A stretch of 64,000 nucleotides of DNA, from assembly GCA_951812925.1 (NCBI GenBank), contig OX638368.1, positions 162,178,492 through 162,242,491 of the forward strand, in the 5' to 3' direction. Shown one piece after another: positions 23,488-35,191 of this stretch. The notes under the pieces are model-generated. The model was not told the DNA's origin, made no database searches, and saw only the letters and a program-made list of their open reading frames with translations. Source of the stretch: Calliopum simillimum. Its lineage: Eukaryota > Arthropoda > Insecta > Diptera > Lauxaniidae. Both the position numbers and the translations under genes were made by a program. Each line of letters starts with the position of its first letter. Positions within the stretch are counted from its first letter, which is position 1.

Positions 23488-26462
23488 TGTGCGCCGTGTT
23501 ACGATGAATGTGTCGCGCCATGCAGTCACCTGTGAGGTGATAGATTTCACGGCATTTGCGTTGCTATTTGGAGCAGAGGCGCACACGTAGCAGACGATTA
23601 AATTAATGCAAATACGTAGATACATCATACATAAGTTTTGTTTTGAGTAGCCGGTAATGCCTGATTGATTCTTGTTGACTTTCTAGATTTCATTTGTAGA
23701 AACGAATTCCAATTTTATTTTTATTTCAAATTCAAGATATGTATTTTTGTAAGAAAAAACATTTAACGAATGCATATCCAAGAACTAAAAAATTTTTCGA
23801 ATGAATGCCACTACAAGTTGACCATAGCGCGAAACTTCTTCAACCCTAAGAATAGCACATAAATTAATGATAAGGCTCTGACTGTTTTAAGTCCCCTGCA
23901 GTAAAATTTTTAGCTAATGCCAAAGCATAACTATAAGCTCCGACAAAATCTGCCAAAAGTCATATAGCATTGAGAAACAAGAAAAATAGTTTTTTATTTC
24001 AAAAAAAAAAAAAAAAAAAAATAATGAGACTTTTATCTCTAGGCTGGTAAAAAAAGTTACATGATGAAAGGAAATTCGTAGTAGGACAATTGTTTTTTTT
24101 TTTTTTTCGTGCGACAGCAACATTGATAACTCTTCAGTTCAGAACATGAAAAATTCCATAGGATGGAACTAGTAATAGTTTCATTTGGAACTACTTCAGG
24201 GGCTGAACATGCGTTTGTGCTCGTATGCACATCAACGAGACACAGATGTTTGCATTTATTTTTGAAACATTATTTCTGAAAAGTTTTAAATGATCTGTAA
24301 TTTGCGTACTTAGTTGTTTTCTTTGTGTGTTACTTAATTTCTATGTTTACTCTATAAATGCCATTCCAACACACGTCATTTCCTATTTGCAGTCATGTAG
24401 AATGTTCCCTGTCTACACGAAATTAATCAAAACGTTGTGAAATTTTCAGCATAAAATTTGTTTATGTCCATGTTCCACTGTTCCCAGAAGGACTAGACAT
24501 AACCAAGAGAAAATCACAAACAATCACTTGTGTGGCTAACTCACACATGAAAATAGGAAGGTGACCAAAACAGCCAAAAAGAAGCAACATCATCATCACC
24601 GAAAACTTCAACACTTTTAAGTATTGCCATTTGCTAATTCAAATGCTGCAGGCAGGCAGACCCGTCTTGATGGCCCCAGCACATGCACTGGCACAAAATG
24701 AAATATGAACTATTTTAACGCCTACTTAATTTATTTGTTTCCCCAATTGTTACTCAGCTTTTCCACTAAATCCAAGTGAAAATCTTATTTACATCTGATT
24801 TTGTAAAAATTAAAATTAAACAAAAATATAAAAGAAAAATCGGAAAAAGTGCAAAAGCGTACTAAGAAAACTTGGACGAGCGCGCCGCCGATTCTTGAGT
24901 ATTTTAAGTGTTGCACTTTGAAGTCAATTAAATTTACCACGAAAAGGTTAATTAATAATGTGCAAAACATATGATTAATGCCTCAAATACGTGCCGAATT
25001 TTCAAAATTTACAAAAATGCGCCATTAAATTTACCGCGTATTTGCGTTTTGTTTAATACGCGCATACTGCTACTTACCCCCGATACCTACATATTGCGTT
25101 CGTCATTTGTGGATATTAATGATAATGTACATAGAAGTTGTTTCTTTTTTTTTTCAAAGGCTTACTTTTTAGATGTGGTATGAGTGAGTCAAAATAATGT
25201 ACATTTTTAGATTATGATGCAATCGAACCCACATATAATTCGAATCCCCTTGAAATATCTTTAATTTGAATCACCTGATTAAAATTTACACCATATTTTA
25301 TGAATTATCACAAAAAGCACAGAGCACAATTGGAACCTTCCCGATGGTTCTCGCAAAAGCTACGCAAACCTTCTCGAATAATTCATATCGTGTTGTTTAT
25401 ACGCTTTGCGATGTACGAACCCTCTCGTCGTACGTGAGCCATTAGAAATTTGCTTATGTATGCCTTAAAATACATTAAGCCATAATTGGATAGCAACGGG
25501 GTTACTCAACGAGAAGATGTAATGTATAGTAAGCGAAAAAATAATGTTTATACTCGCAGTCTATTGATTCCAAAGTCGATTATTTTTAACACGGCGATGT
25601 CATAGCAAAAGTTTTTTCATCACTATCAAAAAAATTTTAATGCATTACGTCATTTTATTTTTTGGGCGTTATTTTATACTTTTTGGGCGTTTTTCGTATA
25701 CAATTTGGGTGTTATTACGTCAGTTAATTTAAATTAATATTTTATTGTGCGTTATTTCCTAACGCCTAGAATGCCGCTGATCAAAGTGCTATGAATATTT
25801 ACTTTGGTTGTTTATAAGTATAAATTGTAAATCATCTTTTCAAGACTTCGCAGATGTCTCGAGGGGGTATTATTGAAGAAAGCCTTCACAAAAATATTTA
25901 TTAAATAAATTCCGCAAAATTTCTTTTTAAATTTTCTGCTTTGTGATTAAAATGTGCAAACTTTAATCGATATTGGCAGTAAAGTCATCTTTTATTCGAG
26001 TGCCATTGAAAGTGACAATTTATTTTAAAAATTTTTTGTATCATTAACGAGTAATTCAACATTTCCATTGACTCTTCAAATTGATGAATCAAACTTGGTT
26101 GTTTTGGTACATGAGTTGACCAATGGTACATGGCCATAAATTCATTTATTTAATTGGGCACACATACAACATACTCTCCTGCCACAAATCCTCGGCATTT
26201 GTGCTTTGACACCTGTATTGTTTTTTTTTTTTACTAAATATCCTTTGGCTGTCAAACATACCCTCTTTATTGTTGTTATCCATAGAGCCGCCTGGATAGT
26301 AAATTAATTACAGGAATTTTAATCTACCGCAGAGATGAATTGATTATTTTATTAAAGTTTTTGGATAAAAACTGGCGGCTTGAAATCGTTTAAGGTTTTG
26401 AGTGTTTCTCTCTATTGCGAGATTGGCTTTGAAATTTTTAAAGCTAAATGTAGAGAAAAACA
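23488..26462. other. Unassigned stretch
   Basis: No supported gene. TTTTTGGGCGTTATT-like motifs repeat three times near 25655-25715 between two ATTACGTCA sites. Long A and T runs occur near 24001 and 24091. Some segments (24150-24700, 25300-25500) have balanced composition and may be host single-copy DNA. Confidence 0.4.
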
Positions 26463-27923
26463 AGGTCCATAAAGTGAGCCATACAAGTGTGACGAATTTC
26501 GATGTTTTTTGGCTGGGAACTTCGAGCTATTTTCGAGCTTTTCAACAGTAATTTCGAGCTGTCTGGGAAATTTTCCATTTTCCGGAAAAGCGGAGAAATT
26601 GTTCTGTATGGCTTACTTTATTTTTTCAGCCAGACTAATCCGCGGGAAGAGTTAGCGATGAAATCTTCTAAGGCAGGAATTTTGAGCTACTTTCGAGCTA
26701 AAAGCATTTTCCGGAAAACTCCCAATTTTCCCGGAAAATCCGAAAAAACTTTTCTTATGGCTAACTTTATTTTTTTCAGCCAGACGAATCCGCGGGAAGA
26801 GTAAGCCATGAAATCTTTTAACGCAGAAATATCGAGCTAGTTTCGAGCTGACCTTGAATGAAGTGTTTTCCGGAAAACCTAAAATTTCCCCGGAAAATCC
26901 CAAACAAATTTTTAAGGGTTGCTTTATTTTTTCAGGCAGACGAACCCATGAGAATATTTGGTGATCATATCATTTGAAACACGAATTTTGAGCCAGTTTC
27001 GAGCTCATCAAAAACGAAAAGTGTTTTCCGGAAAACCCCAAACTTTCCCGGAAAGTCCCAAAAGCGCTTTTTTTATTTCGGTGACATGACTTAATCCCCG
27101 CGGATATAATCCCCATTTCGTAAATGGGTGTTATGTCCGCAAACTATTGGATATATTACAGACTGATCCGCGAAGCCGGTATTGGATTTTTTTGCGTTTT
27201 AAAGCCTGAGCTGCGGCCGCAGGCCGCTCATTTACCTCTACTTTTATGTCCAAAAAATTTTCGGACATAATTCCAATTTCGTAAATGGGGATTGAGTCCG
27301 AATAGTTCGCGGACATAACACCCATTTACGAAATGGGGTTTATGTCATGCCACCGTCATAAAAAAGGGCTTTTGGGATTTTCCGGGAAAGTTTGGGGTTT
27401 TCCGGAAAACACTTTTCGGCCCTATGCTCCTCCTAGGAAATAAAGGACAATACATACATACCGTCATAAAAAAAGGTTTTTCCGGGAATGTTTGGGGTTT
27501 TCCGGAAAACACTTTTCGTTTTTGATGAGCTCGAAACTAGCTCAAAATGCGTGTGCCAAATGATATGATCGCCAAAAATGTGATCGTCTGGCTGAAAAAT
27601 AAAACAAGCCTTAAAAATATTTTTTGGGATTTTTCGGGGAAATTTAAGGTTTTCCGTAAAATTGCGATTTTCCGGGAAAATTGGGAGTTTTCCGGAATAT
27701 GCTTTTAGCTCAAAATAAGCTCGAAAGTAGCTCGAAATTCCTGCCTTAAAAGGTTCCATCGCTAACTATTCGCGCGGATTCGTCTGGCTGAAAAAATAAA
27801 GTAAGCCATACAAAACAATTTTTCAGACAGCTCGAAAAGCTTGGAAAGCTCAAAAATAGCTCGAACTTCCCAACCAAAAATTATCGAAACTCGTCACACC
27901 TGTATGGCTCACTTTATGCACCT
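26463..27923. mobile_element. Foldback-type element with subrepeats and 9-bp target duplication
   Basis: The ends read AGGTCCATAAAGTGAGCC and the inverse of AGGTGCATAAAGTGAGCC. A perfect 9-bp direct repeat AGAAAAACA flanks it (26454-26462 and 27924-27932). Each arm is made of about 140-170-bp subrepeats, each with a CAGACGAATCCGCGGGAAGAG-like box, a GAGCTASTTTCGAGCT box and a TTTTCCGGAAAAC box. The right arm has one extra partial unit (27352-27520). The central 27080-27355 carries its own inverted CCCATTTACGAAATGGG motifs. Long subrepeat-built TIRs with 9-bp duplications match Drosophila FB elements and some Mutator-like elements in form. A fragment lies at 52822-53050. Confidence 0.88.
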
Positions 27924-27932
27924 AGAAAAACA

Positions 27933-29581
27933 CTAAAAACTTCAAAAGATTTTTAGCCGCCTTGAAATTCACCGCTTATATATGGTCCTGTTGAGCTAAG
28001 AATGTAACCCAGAATCAGTAAATAAATGAAACCATGACCAATTATATGGCAACGGCCAATGAATTGGTTTAGCATTTATTTATACATTTCGAAACCAATA
28101 ATGAGAGGTAACCTACAGATAATATTGCAGTTTTCTTCAAATTAACTGAATAAACTAATAAGTTGATGCAAAAAATTATTTAATGTAGAAAAAAACGAAT
28201 GCTATCTTTTCGGGTTTTTCAAGCACCCATAATAAAATAAAGTCTACAAAGAATATAATTCCTAACTATCACTTACCAATCAGGAAGGGCAGTAAAATTA
28301 ACCAAAACAGGTAGGACCCCAGAGACCATTCGCATTCACTTAATAATGAGATACATTTTCCAAACTCTCTTTGATTGACTAATAAAAATGCACGTGACCT
28401 GATTCGATTTCGCAAAATTTGCACAAAAGTAAGGAAATGCTCTATATTTCACCCTGCCCAATAGGTAATACACGCACACTACCAGTGTTGTACCTTTTGG
28501 GCTGCGCCACGTTAATTCTTTCATTTAGTTACGTGTCATATGTGACATACATACAACGCATCCCACTAAATGTTTTTTTCTTTGGTGTTTTGTCTATGAG
28601 AATATTCACAGCAGATGTCACTCAGTGGCAATAAAGCTGAAAATGGTCGAATATGTATATATGTGTGCACCAAACAAACATTTCGAAAATATTGCTGATG
28701 CGTAGTCATCAAAGTCTGGTCGGCTAATAATGTGAATAAGTGGGGCACTATCCCTGAAGGGATAAAACAGAGAATTACACTGAAACAAGTGCGAACACTT
28801 AATGTTTCTTTCTTTCTATGAATCAATGCATTGAATATTCTTCAAAGTGTAGGTTTTCCTTATTTGCTTTCTTAAAATTGATGCTGCAGTCGGCGTGTGT
28901 TTTTAGCCCATATGTTGTCACATATTCCCCAAGGATTTTAATTCACATTTACACATGGAACAGCAACACTCAACCTTCATTTTGTCCACACTCAAGGAAT
29001 AATAATAAACTCAAAGTCCACCACTATGCCAACACTTACCTTTTCAGCATTGCAAGCTGACGGCATCCTTAACACCTCAGGGTTGGTTGCTTGGACGACA
29101 AAAAGGCCTTGTTTTGCGTCGGTGTGGATGGATGGGTGTGAGTGTATAAGGTGGGCGCATATATTACATAGGTCCGGTTTTTAGTATTTGCCATTTCACA
29201 TAAATATGCGTATGTCCTTTTTGCAGCCTGTGGCAACAGAAGTTTTACTCTCCCATTCCCTTCTTCCATTCTTGAAAAGACCACCTTATACTTAGTTATG
29301 AAATTCATAAATTGATCCCAGGCTAAATTTTATTATATGTAATATCCCACATAAGATTTTCGAACACAATAGCCCAAGCGTAAGTTTTGTCACAGGTTGT
29401 GAGGAGAATATCTTTTTGGAGAAAAAAAAATTAAGAAAGCTTGTATTGTTGTTGTGTTTGCTATATATTTCGGAGGTGGTATTGGTGAACATTATTAAGG
29501 TAAACAATAATATGCGAATCTTTATTATTATGAGTTTTCCATAGAATTGTGTACATACATACATACATACATCCATATGTA
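27933..29581. other. Unassigned stretch
   Basis: No gene is recognised. It includes a (CATA)n microsatellite at about 29553-29573. Several 60-100-codon frames on both strands have no motif and overlap one another. Confidence 0.4.
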
Positions 29582-29700
29582 CCCAATGGGGAATGGAGCG
29601 CATCAATAGCGCTTCTGAAGCGCTCTAAAGCAGCAGTGAAGCGCATCTCTCTCGTTGCCAAAAGCGCTGAAATTAACATTGGCATGTCATTGGAACGAAG

Positions 29701-29844
29701 CGCTTCGCTCTCGCTACCAGAAATGCTCTTTGGATGCGCATCGCTCTCGCATCCAGAAATGCTCTTTGGATGCGCATCGCTCTCGCTACCAGAAATGCTC
29801 TTTGGATGCGCATCGCTCTGGCATTCAGAAATGCTCTTTGGATG
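29701..29844. repeat. 36-bp minisatellite, array 1 (4 units)
   Basis: There are four head-to-tail 36-bp units with the core CAGAAATGCTCTTTGGATG. The period is a multiple of three, so all six frames stay open if no stop is in the unit; the 100-130-codon frames over this region (serine/glutamate/histidine-rich) are an artefact of that. Confidence 0.95.
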
Positions 29845-30020
29845 CTTTTTTGATGACAATAAAAATATTTCAAAAATTAATTTTTAATTGAAATTTTACG
29901 TCTTTCGTCAACAAAGACACATCAGACTATTATTTTTTTTTTATGTAATTATAATTATTTTTATTTTACTAAATTAATTCTAATTGAAAAATTGCAAGTT
30001 GAAAACTTTTGTGTTAGTTA

Positions 30021-30100
30021 GGTCCGGGCCGGAGTTGAACCGAGGACCTCACGGTTGCTACAACTCTCAATCGCAGTGCCAGTCGCTAGACCACTGCTCT
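30021..30100 (-). ncRNA. tRNA-like module (SINE head or tRNA relic)
   Basis: The minus strand reads AGTGGTCTAGCGACTGG, a good A box of the Glu/Asp/Gly tRNA type, and later CGGTTCAACTCCGG, a B box. The spacing is about 15 bases longer than in a class I tRNA and the stems do not pair. It sits between the two minisatellite arrays. Confidence 0.55.
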
Positions 30101-30169
30101 ATTATCGCGCTCTTGCGAAGACGACTTATTGATTTATTTTGTTTTGTACGTTAACACGTGACCGAAAGC

Positions 30170-30335
30170 GCATCGTTCTCGCTACCAGAAATGCTCTTTG
30201 GATGCGCATCGCTCTCGCATCCAGAAATGCTGTTTGGATGCGCATCGCTCTCGCTACCAGAAATGCTCTTTGGATGCACATCGCTCTCGCATTCAGAAAT
30301 GCTCTTTGGATGCGCTTCGCTCTCGCTACTTATAG
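30170..30335. repeat. 36-bp minisatellite, array 2 (4.6 units)
   Basis: The unit and orientation are those of array 1, so the intervening 325 bp probably entered or arose within one original array. Confidence 0.95.
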
Positions 30336-30523
30336 CGCAGAAAATATGCGCATACAAATCAGCTCTTTGGATGCGAGAAGGATGCGCATCGCTATTGCAT
30401 CGCTATTGCATCGCTATTGCATCTTGGGGATGCGCATCGAAATTTTCTGTTGGGTAGGTATGTATGTGTTTATATTTGTCATTCATATTTTCTACATAAA
30501 CATATTTTTATTTATTTAGGACA

Positions 30524-30868
30524 ATGAGCAAGGACATACCCATATATGGCCATTCAAATGAAAAGAAAATATTAAGTGAGGAATATACATATATATCAGT
30601 AGAAAGTTATAGAGAAAGCTATAGAATAAATGCTCAAGTCATAGGCAAGGTGTACCGAATTTTTATTTCAATTTCCACAAAGTTTCCGTTTTCAATGTAT
30701 TTGTTTGATACATCAACCATCACTTCGGTAAACTATAGGCTGTTTTTTCTAATATTAAAAGCAAGGGAACAACTGTTAGAGGGACATATGTATGTCAAAA
30801 ACAAAACAAATGCCATTAAACAAGTTTTAGGCATTATTTCTAAAAGACAAAATTGTTTTAAGTCCTGA
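30524..30868 (+). CDS. Hypothetical 114-codon frame
   Basis: The ATG follows a splice-acceptor-like TTTATTTATTTAG by four bases. The protein has balanced composition (start MSKDIPIYGHSNEKK, end KRQNCFKS) without low complexity, unlike most frames here. No domain, signal peptide or membrane segment is recognised. It lies 70 bp right of the minisatellite element and could be part of a longer repeat or a terminal exon. The sequence alone does not prove it is coding. Confidence 0.22.
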   Translation: MSKDIPIYGHSNEKKILSEEYTYISVESYRESYRINAQVIGKVYRIFISISTKFPFSMYLFDTSTITSVNYRLFFLILKAREQLLEGHMYVKNKTNAIKQVLGIISKRQNCFKS

Positions 30869-31977
30869 AAGTTTCTACGAAAAAAAAAAGTGAAATTAAA
30901 TGCAAAAATCACATAAGGGTTAAACGTAAATACAAAAAAAATCGGAACGCCTATGACTTCAAAGTTAATATTCTGGAATCTCGCAATTATTTATGGCGCC
31001 TCAGTGTTGATTATATTGAAATAAAATCCTAAAAAACAGCACAAAAACAACAATTCTATCGAAAAGATATCAGTTGCTGTGATTTCTCTCGTTTCTCCTG
31101 CTTACGTCTTTTAATTTTTATTTGCCTCGCTGTTGTGCTTTCGGCACGTAAGCATTTCTTTTCACTGAAGCTCCTTTTCGTTTTATTCCACTCTAGGGAG
31201 CTTGTTAAAAAAAAAACCATCATCAGATATTCAAGTTTCACCTTCAATGTAGATATGTGATTTGTAGACTACTGGAAGTACTCGTATGTATATTGGTTGG
31301 GTGGACGTGTGAAAACCAAACATCATCATCACTATCATCAATGCCATAAAAATCGGAAAAATTCGTGTGTCTGCGTGTGGGTGCACCTTGGAGGGCTGTT
31401 ACTCAAAAGTGTAATAACGCGTTTGGTGTTTGAATATTAAATTAACACCGTGGTTCGGGTTGTATTTTATACTTCAATTGGGTGGCCAGACCAGCTTCTG
31501 TGAATGAAAGAGGTCTTTTAAAAATTTATATTTATTGACCATATGAAACATATGGTTGGTTAACTTTGCAACTTTGTTTTGCACTCAATTATGCAAGTTT
31601 ATTGCGTAATAAATAAACACCGAACATATGAACCAACTTTGCAATGCAAAGCGGTTTTAAGTCACCACCAGAACAGAACAGAAGAGGTGATATGATTTTC
31701 AATTGATCTAAATACTTGCAACATAAATATGAAGATTCTATGTTTCCGAATATTCATTATAAAGTTTTTCATATTCCAATTGTTTATGTAACAAAAACTC
31801 AAACACAAAATCAAAAGATCGACAGTTTTGCAAAAACAGCCAATCACTCGGCATTAAATTTACCTCTGCGTTTAAGTCAGAAATTTTGTTGTAAACAAAA
31901 TATTTGCAACAACCACATGCATCATCTTCACCAAACATCGTCATTATCCCCACTACCATGATCATTATTACTCAAAT
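30869..31977. other. Unassigned stretch
   Basis: No gene is recognised. ATATGAAACATATGGTTGGTTAA near 31540 is followed by a partly similar ATATGAACCAACTTTGC near 31625. Otherwise plain AT-rich DNA. Confidence 0.4.
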
Positions 31978-32355
31978 CTGCGGACTTTTGACAAAACAAC
32001 CTAAGTCGAGATAAGACAATTCTCCAGTATTTTAGTCCTAAATATAAAATTTAAATACGCTTCTATTGGTATAATCAACATGTCTCTATGATTTCTTGTT
32101 TCAGAGATATAAGGATGTCTCATAGTTCACGCAAGATTTGAACTTAACGCCATTCGTGCGGTGAGTGTTATGAACTAAAACAAAAGAATAATTTGACAGC
32201 TGACACTTTAAGATTAGTATAAATGTATGGAAAGAGGAGATTTAATGCTGCATCAACGAAATTGAGCCACACTATTGAAAAGTAGTTAATCAGGTTTTAG
32301 GCTCTCCTGAAAAGCTGCCAATTTCGAGTTAGGGTGTTTTGTCAAAAGTCCACAG
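31978..32355. repeat. CTGTGGAC-ended TIR element, copy 2
   Basis: Same family and orientation as 11402-11689. It is longer (378 bp) because of about 65 extra bases near 32232-32310 next to the right TIR. The left end has one substitution (CTGCGGAC). Confidence 0.8.
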
Positions 32356-33313
32356 ATATTATTTAATAGTATAAATTTAAAAAATGCAAAAAATGGTGAA
32401 ATTGGCGTACACCACAGCAAAGGTGGCCCAAGTTTGTTTTGTTTACACAGCAATATTTGAACAAATTTCAACTGTGCCGCTTTGATATGAACGGAGTAAA
32501 TAGAATTTTGCTTCATTCCTTCCCGAATGTTTTGCCAAATATGTTATTTATGAAGCGAATATGTAAACAAATAATTTTATTAATCGGCTAAATGCTGTAT
32601 TTGAGGTATGTGATCAGGAACACGAAGCACGGAATATGAAAAAATGGAATGCTGAACCTAACGCGCACTCTCATAAATTCTTATAAAGTTGCAGTTTCGC
32701 TAATGCAAAAGAAGTATTCAGAATTTGATTTGGGATCATAACGTCTCCATATAATCCTTTGCAATTAATTTTATCTCTCCATGGCTCTCTTGGCTTTTGG
32801 ATTGCCTTCTTCCACGACCTTTTCCTTGTGAGTTTTGGTCTACCTCGTATTCTACTGTGCTGTTAATACCATTCAAGGGTTTGGCTGCCAAATTCACTGT
32901 GTGTTTCCGGAGAGCATGTTTTATCTGTTCAATTTGCGTAGCTTGACCTTGTTTGCCGTGAACATCTGGTTGAATTTGTCCGACAATTATTCTTAGTACA
33001 CAGAGCGAAGAAAAAACCACGTTCGTGAGTGTTTTAACTACGTTTCGTTGCTGATTTGGATTTAACAACGCTCCAAGCTCATATTTGTATGGTGCGTTGC
33101 AAAGTCACTCACAAACGTGGTTGAAACTTATTCAACAACGCTGGTTGCCAAGCGTTGTTAAATTTGAATCAGCACGAAACGTAGTCAAAACACTCCGAAA
33201 CGTTGTTAAACTCAAATCAGCAACGAAACGTAGCTAAAACACTCACGAAACGTAGCTAAATCCAAATCAGCTCATTTCAAAACAAATAGACTTTCAGTCA
33301 ACTTCACAATAAT

Positions 33314-33380
33314 GATGCCCGTAGTTGAGTTACTAACGTCCGCATCTATCACACCAAAGGTTCCAGGTTCAAATCTTCTC
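33314..33380 (+). ncRNA. tRNA-like Pol III promoter module, copy 2
   Basis: GTAGTTGAGTTACTAACG is A-box-like and CAGGTTCAAATCTTC is a B box; it is the same module as 15322-15388 with a few changes. Confidence 0.5.
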
Positions 33381-33408
33381 AAAATCAAAACAAAAAAATT
33401 TTATTTAA

Positions 33409-33849
33409 TAGCTTAAACACAATTGGAGCGTACGACGAATTTCGCCCGACGAATATTCGCTGTCAAAAATAAAACATACAAGAGTATATGAAACTGAACA
33501 CAACCACACCGGACGACGAAATTCGCCCGACGAATATTCGTCGCAATAGAACTAGTTTTAATTTTGTCGCCGGCGGCAGCGATTTTTAAAAATGTCAAAC
33601 TGGAAAATTACGTTTCAAATGTAAAATTTTTAGATTTTTTAGTAGAAATTCAAAGAAAATGAGATTTTATAAAATATTTATATATTAAAATTGTCATCAG
33701 AAAACATAAACAACAATTTAAAATAAAAACAACTATTGCCGTCGTCACTCTGATTGTGTTTAACAGAGCGAACTTCGTTGACGAATTTTCATTGACAGCG
33801 AATATTCGTCGGGCGAATTTCGTCGTACGCTCCAATTGTGTTTAAGCTA
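33409..33849. repeat. 441-bp TIR element nested in the composite repeat
   Basis: Near-perfect inverted ends of about 56 bp begin TAGCTTAAACACAATTGGAG and contain TTCGCCCGACGAATATTCG. A further internal copy of the CCCGACGAATATTCG motif lies near 33530. No open frame is convincing. The dinucleotide TA at each end may be the target duplication. Confidence 0.85.
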
Positions 33850-34504
33850 TAAGAAAAAAATTAATTCAAAAAAATTTTTTTTTTTCTTTTGTATTTCATA
33901 CAGCAACGCGCGTTGTTAAGTCACTCACAAACGTAATTGCAACCCATTTAGCAACGCGCGTAGTTAAAACTGCAACAAACGAGCCATGCTCAAAACTTGG
34001 GTCGCCACGTGGTTAAAATAACTACGTTTCTGCCACTTTTGACAATGTTGTTTTCTCTGTGTAGGTTTGTTGATTCACGCATGAACGGTTTGGCCGGAAT
34101 CCTGCTTGTTACTTTCGGATGGCCGAATGAAGTTTGGGTGCACTTCTGTAGACGACACAAATTTGGTGCACAGCAATTGATAGCGAACTAAGAGATACAA
34201 TTTACTCTTGGAAAGATCGTTAGCATTTGAGAGAGTCAGATTTAAATCTCCACAAAGAAAATAAACCAGTAGTAGATATTTATTTTTTGTTATCTTTATT
34301 AATGATTTGTATGTAATATGTAAACACTCAAAAGTTCATGTATACATGCTGATGATATACATACATCGCACATCGAAGTGATCTTATTGAGGACTTAAGC
34401 TATAGCTGAACTAGTGGCAATCATCAAAAACTTAATCCTTGTAAATGTTAAGTATTGCCAATTTCAAAAAAGTTGACCAATAAGTAATAGCACTAATATG
34501 CACT

Positions 34505-34728
34505 CTAAGAAATTATAGTTTAATTTGCTTACGTTTGATTCCCTTTAGTATTGATTTTAAACTTTTTTGGTATCAAACCCCGATTTTTATCCAAAAAAGT
34601 TTGAAATTTATACCACAAAAACATAAAATTTATTCCAAAATAGTTTAAAATTAATACCTTTTTTTTTTTTTGGAATAGTTCTATATAAATACCTTTTTTG
34701 ATTTTAAAATTAAACTATAATTTTTACT
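34505..34728. repeat. Small TIR/MITE-like repeat
   Basis: A perfect 17-bp inverted repeat AAATTATAGTTTAATTT (34510-34526 and 34707-34723) encloses a second inverted layer (TTTTAAACTTTTTTGG and relatives). The whole unit can fold into a long imperfect hairpin. Confidence 0.7.
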
Positions 34729-35191
34729 TTGTATAAACTCAATAAATAGAAAATTGGAATGCATACTTATAGTAAAGTTGCATCTTAAGTTGCCACAGCA
34801 CGATCTCACACCTTTCTGTTGTTATTTTGATGCTGTAAAGAAAAATCTAAATAATGCGCGTCGACACGTTGTCTGCATAACTTTCGCATTTATTGAACCG
34901 ATTGTACTGAACTGCCCTTCCCACATCGATAATGACGTTTGTCAGTCAGTGGGCACTTTAACGGTGGCGTCAACCCAATTTTACAACATCACTAAAAATG
35001 TTCGCACTTCCCGTTAACAATGGTCACTATGCCGATCCGATAGAAACAAAATCTTTTTATTTTTTTCTTGTTTCGGCCAAACATAGAATTTAGGTTGCTG
35101 CCGATGTGGCAACAATTGCGCACATCATCGCCCAATAGATACAACAATGCAGTAGTGTACGGTTGGATTTGATACCAACATATTTATGCCA

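Larger units (their letters stand above)
29582..30454. mobile_element. CCCAA-ended element with 36-bp minisatellite and tRNA-like module
   Basis: The left end CCCAATGGGGAATGG and the right end (inverse of CCCAACAGAAAATT) share only the CCCAA terminus and the GCGCATC-rich interior. TA flanks both sides. The interior is array 1, a 325-bp spacer with a tRNA-like module, array 2 and a short 11-bp tandem repeat (GCATCGCTATT, three copies near 30386). It is related in style to the CCCAAGG elements, which also carry AAGCGCTT motifs. Confidence 0.45.
32997..34061. mobile_element. Composite repeat inserted in the candidate exon
   Basis: The ends are TACACAGAG on the left and CTCTGTG on the right, with TAG at 32994-32996 and 34062-34064. 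The interior consists of repeated blocks of AACGAAACGTAGCTAAAACACTC, AACAACGC and AGTCACTCACAAACGT, related to 15110-15450, plus a tRNA-like module at 33314. A second element (33409-33849) is nested inside. No coding capacity is seen. Confidence 0.6.
32736..34187 (-). pseudogene. Candidate coding exon split by a transposable element
   Basis: The frame 34187-34065 on the minus strand begins right after a good acceptor (TTGTATCTCTTAG) and reads through to 34065. If the element at 32997-34061 and one copy of its TAG duplication are removed, the same frame continues without a stop from 32996 to TAA-type termination at 32736, giving about 127 codons. The composition is protein-like: RIPAKPFMRESTNLRIIVGQ across the junction, a GKGRGRRQSKSQ basic patch, and the C-terminus KLIAKDYMETL. 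The family is not recognised. It may be the last exon of a host gene broken by the insertion in this haplotype, or an old pseudogene. No other exon was identified upstream. Confidence 0.45.

Noticed and set aside
30021..30100. Functional tRNA-Glu/Asp gene
   Set aside because: A and B boxes are good but spacing is too long and acceptor and T stems do not pair.
29701..30335. Possible CRISPR array (36-bp repeats)
   Set aside because: The units are directly adjacent with no unique spacers, there are no cas genes, and the DNA is clearly eukaryotic.
29461..30519. Long serine/alanine/histidine-rich frames on both strands (up to 132 codons)
   Set aside because: They follow the 36-bp minisatellite, whose period is a multiple of three; several frames are open on both strands at once, so this is a repeat effect.
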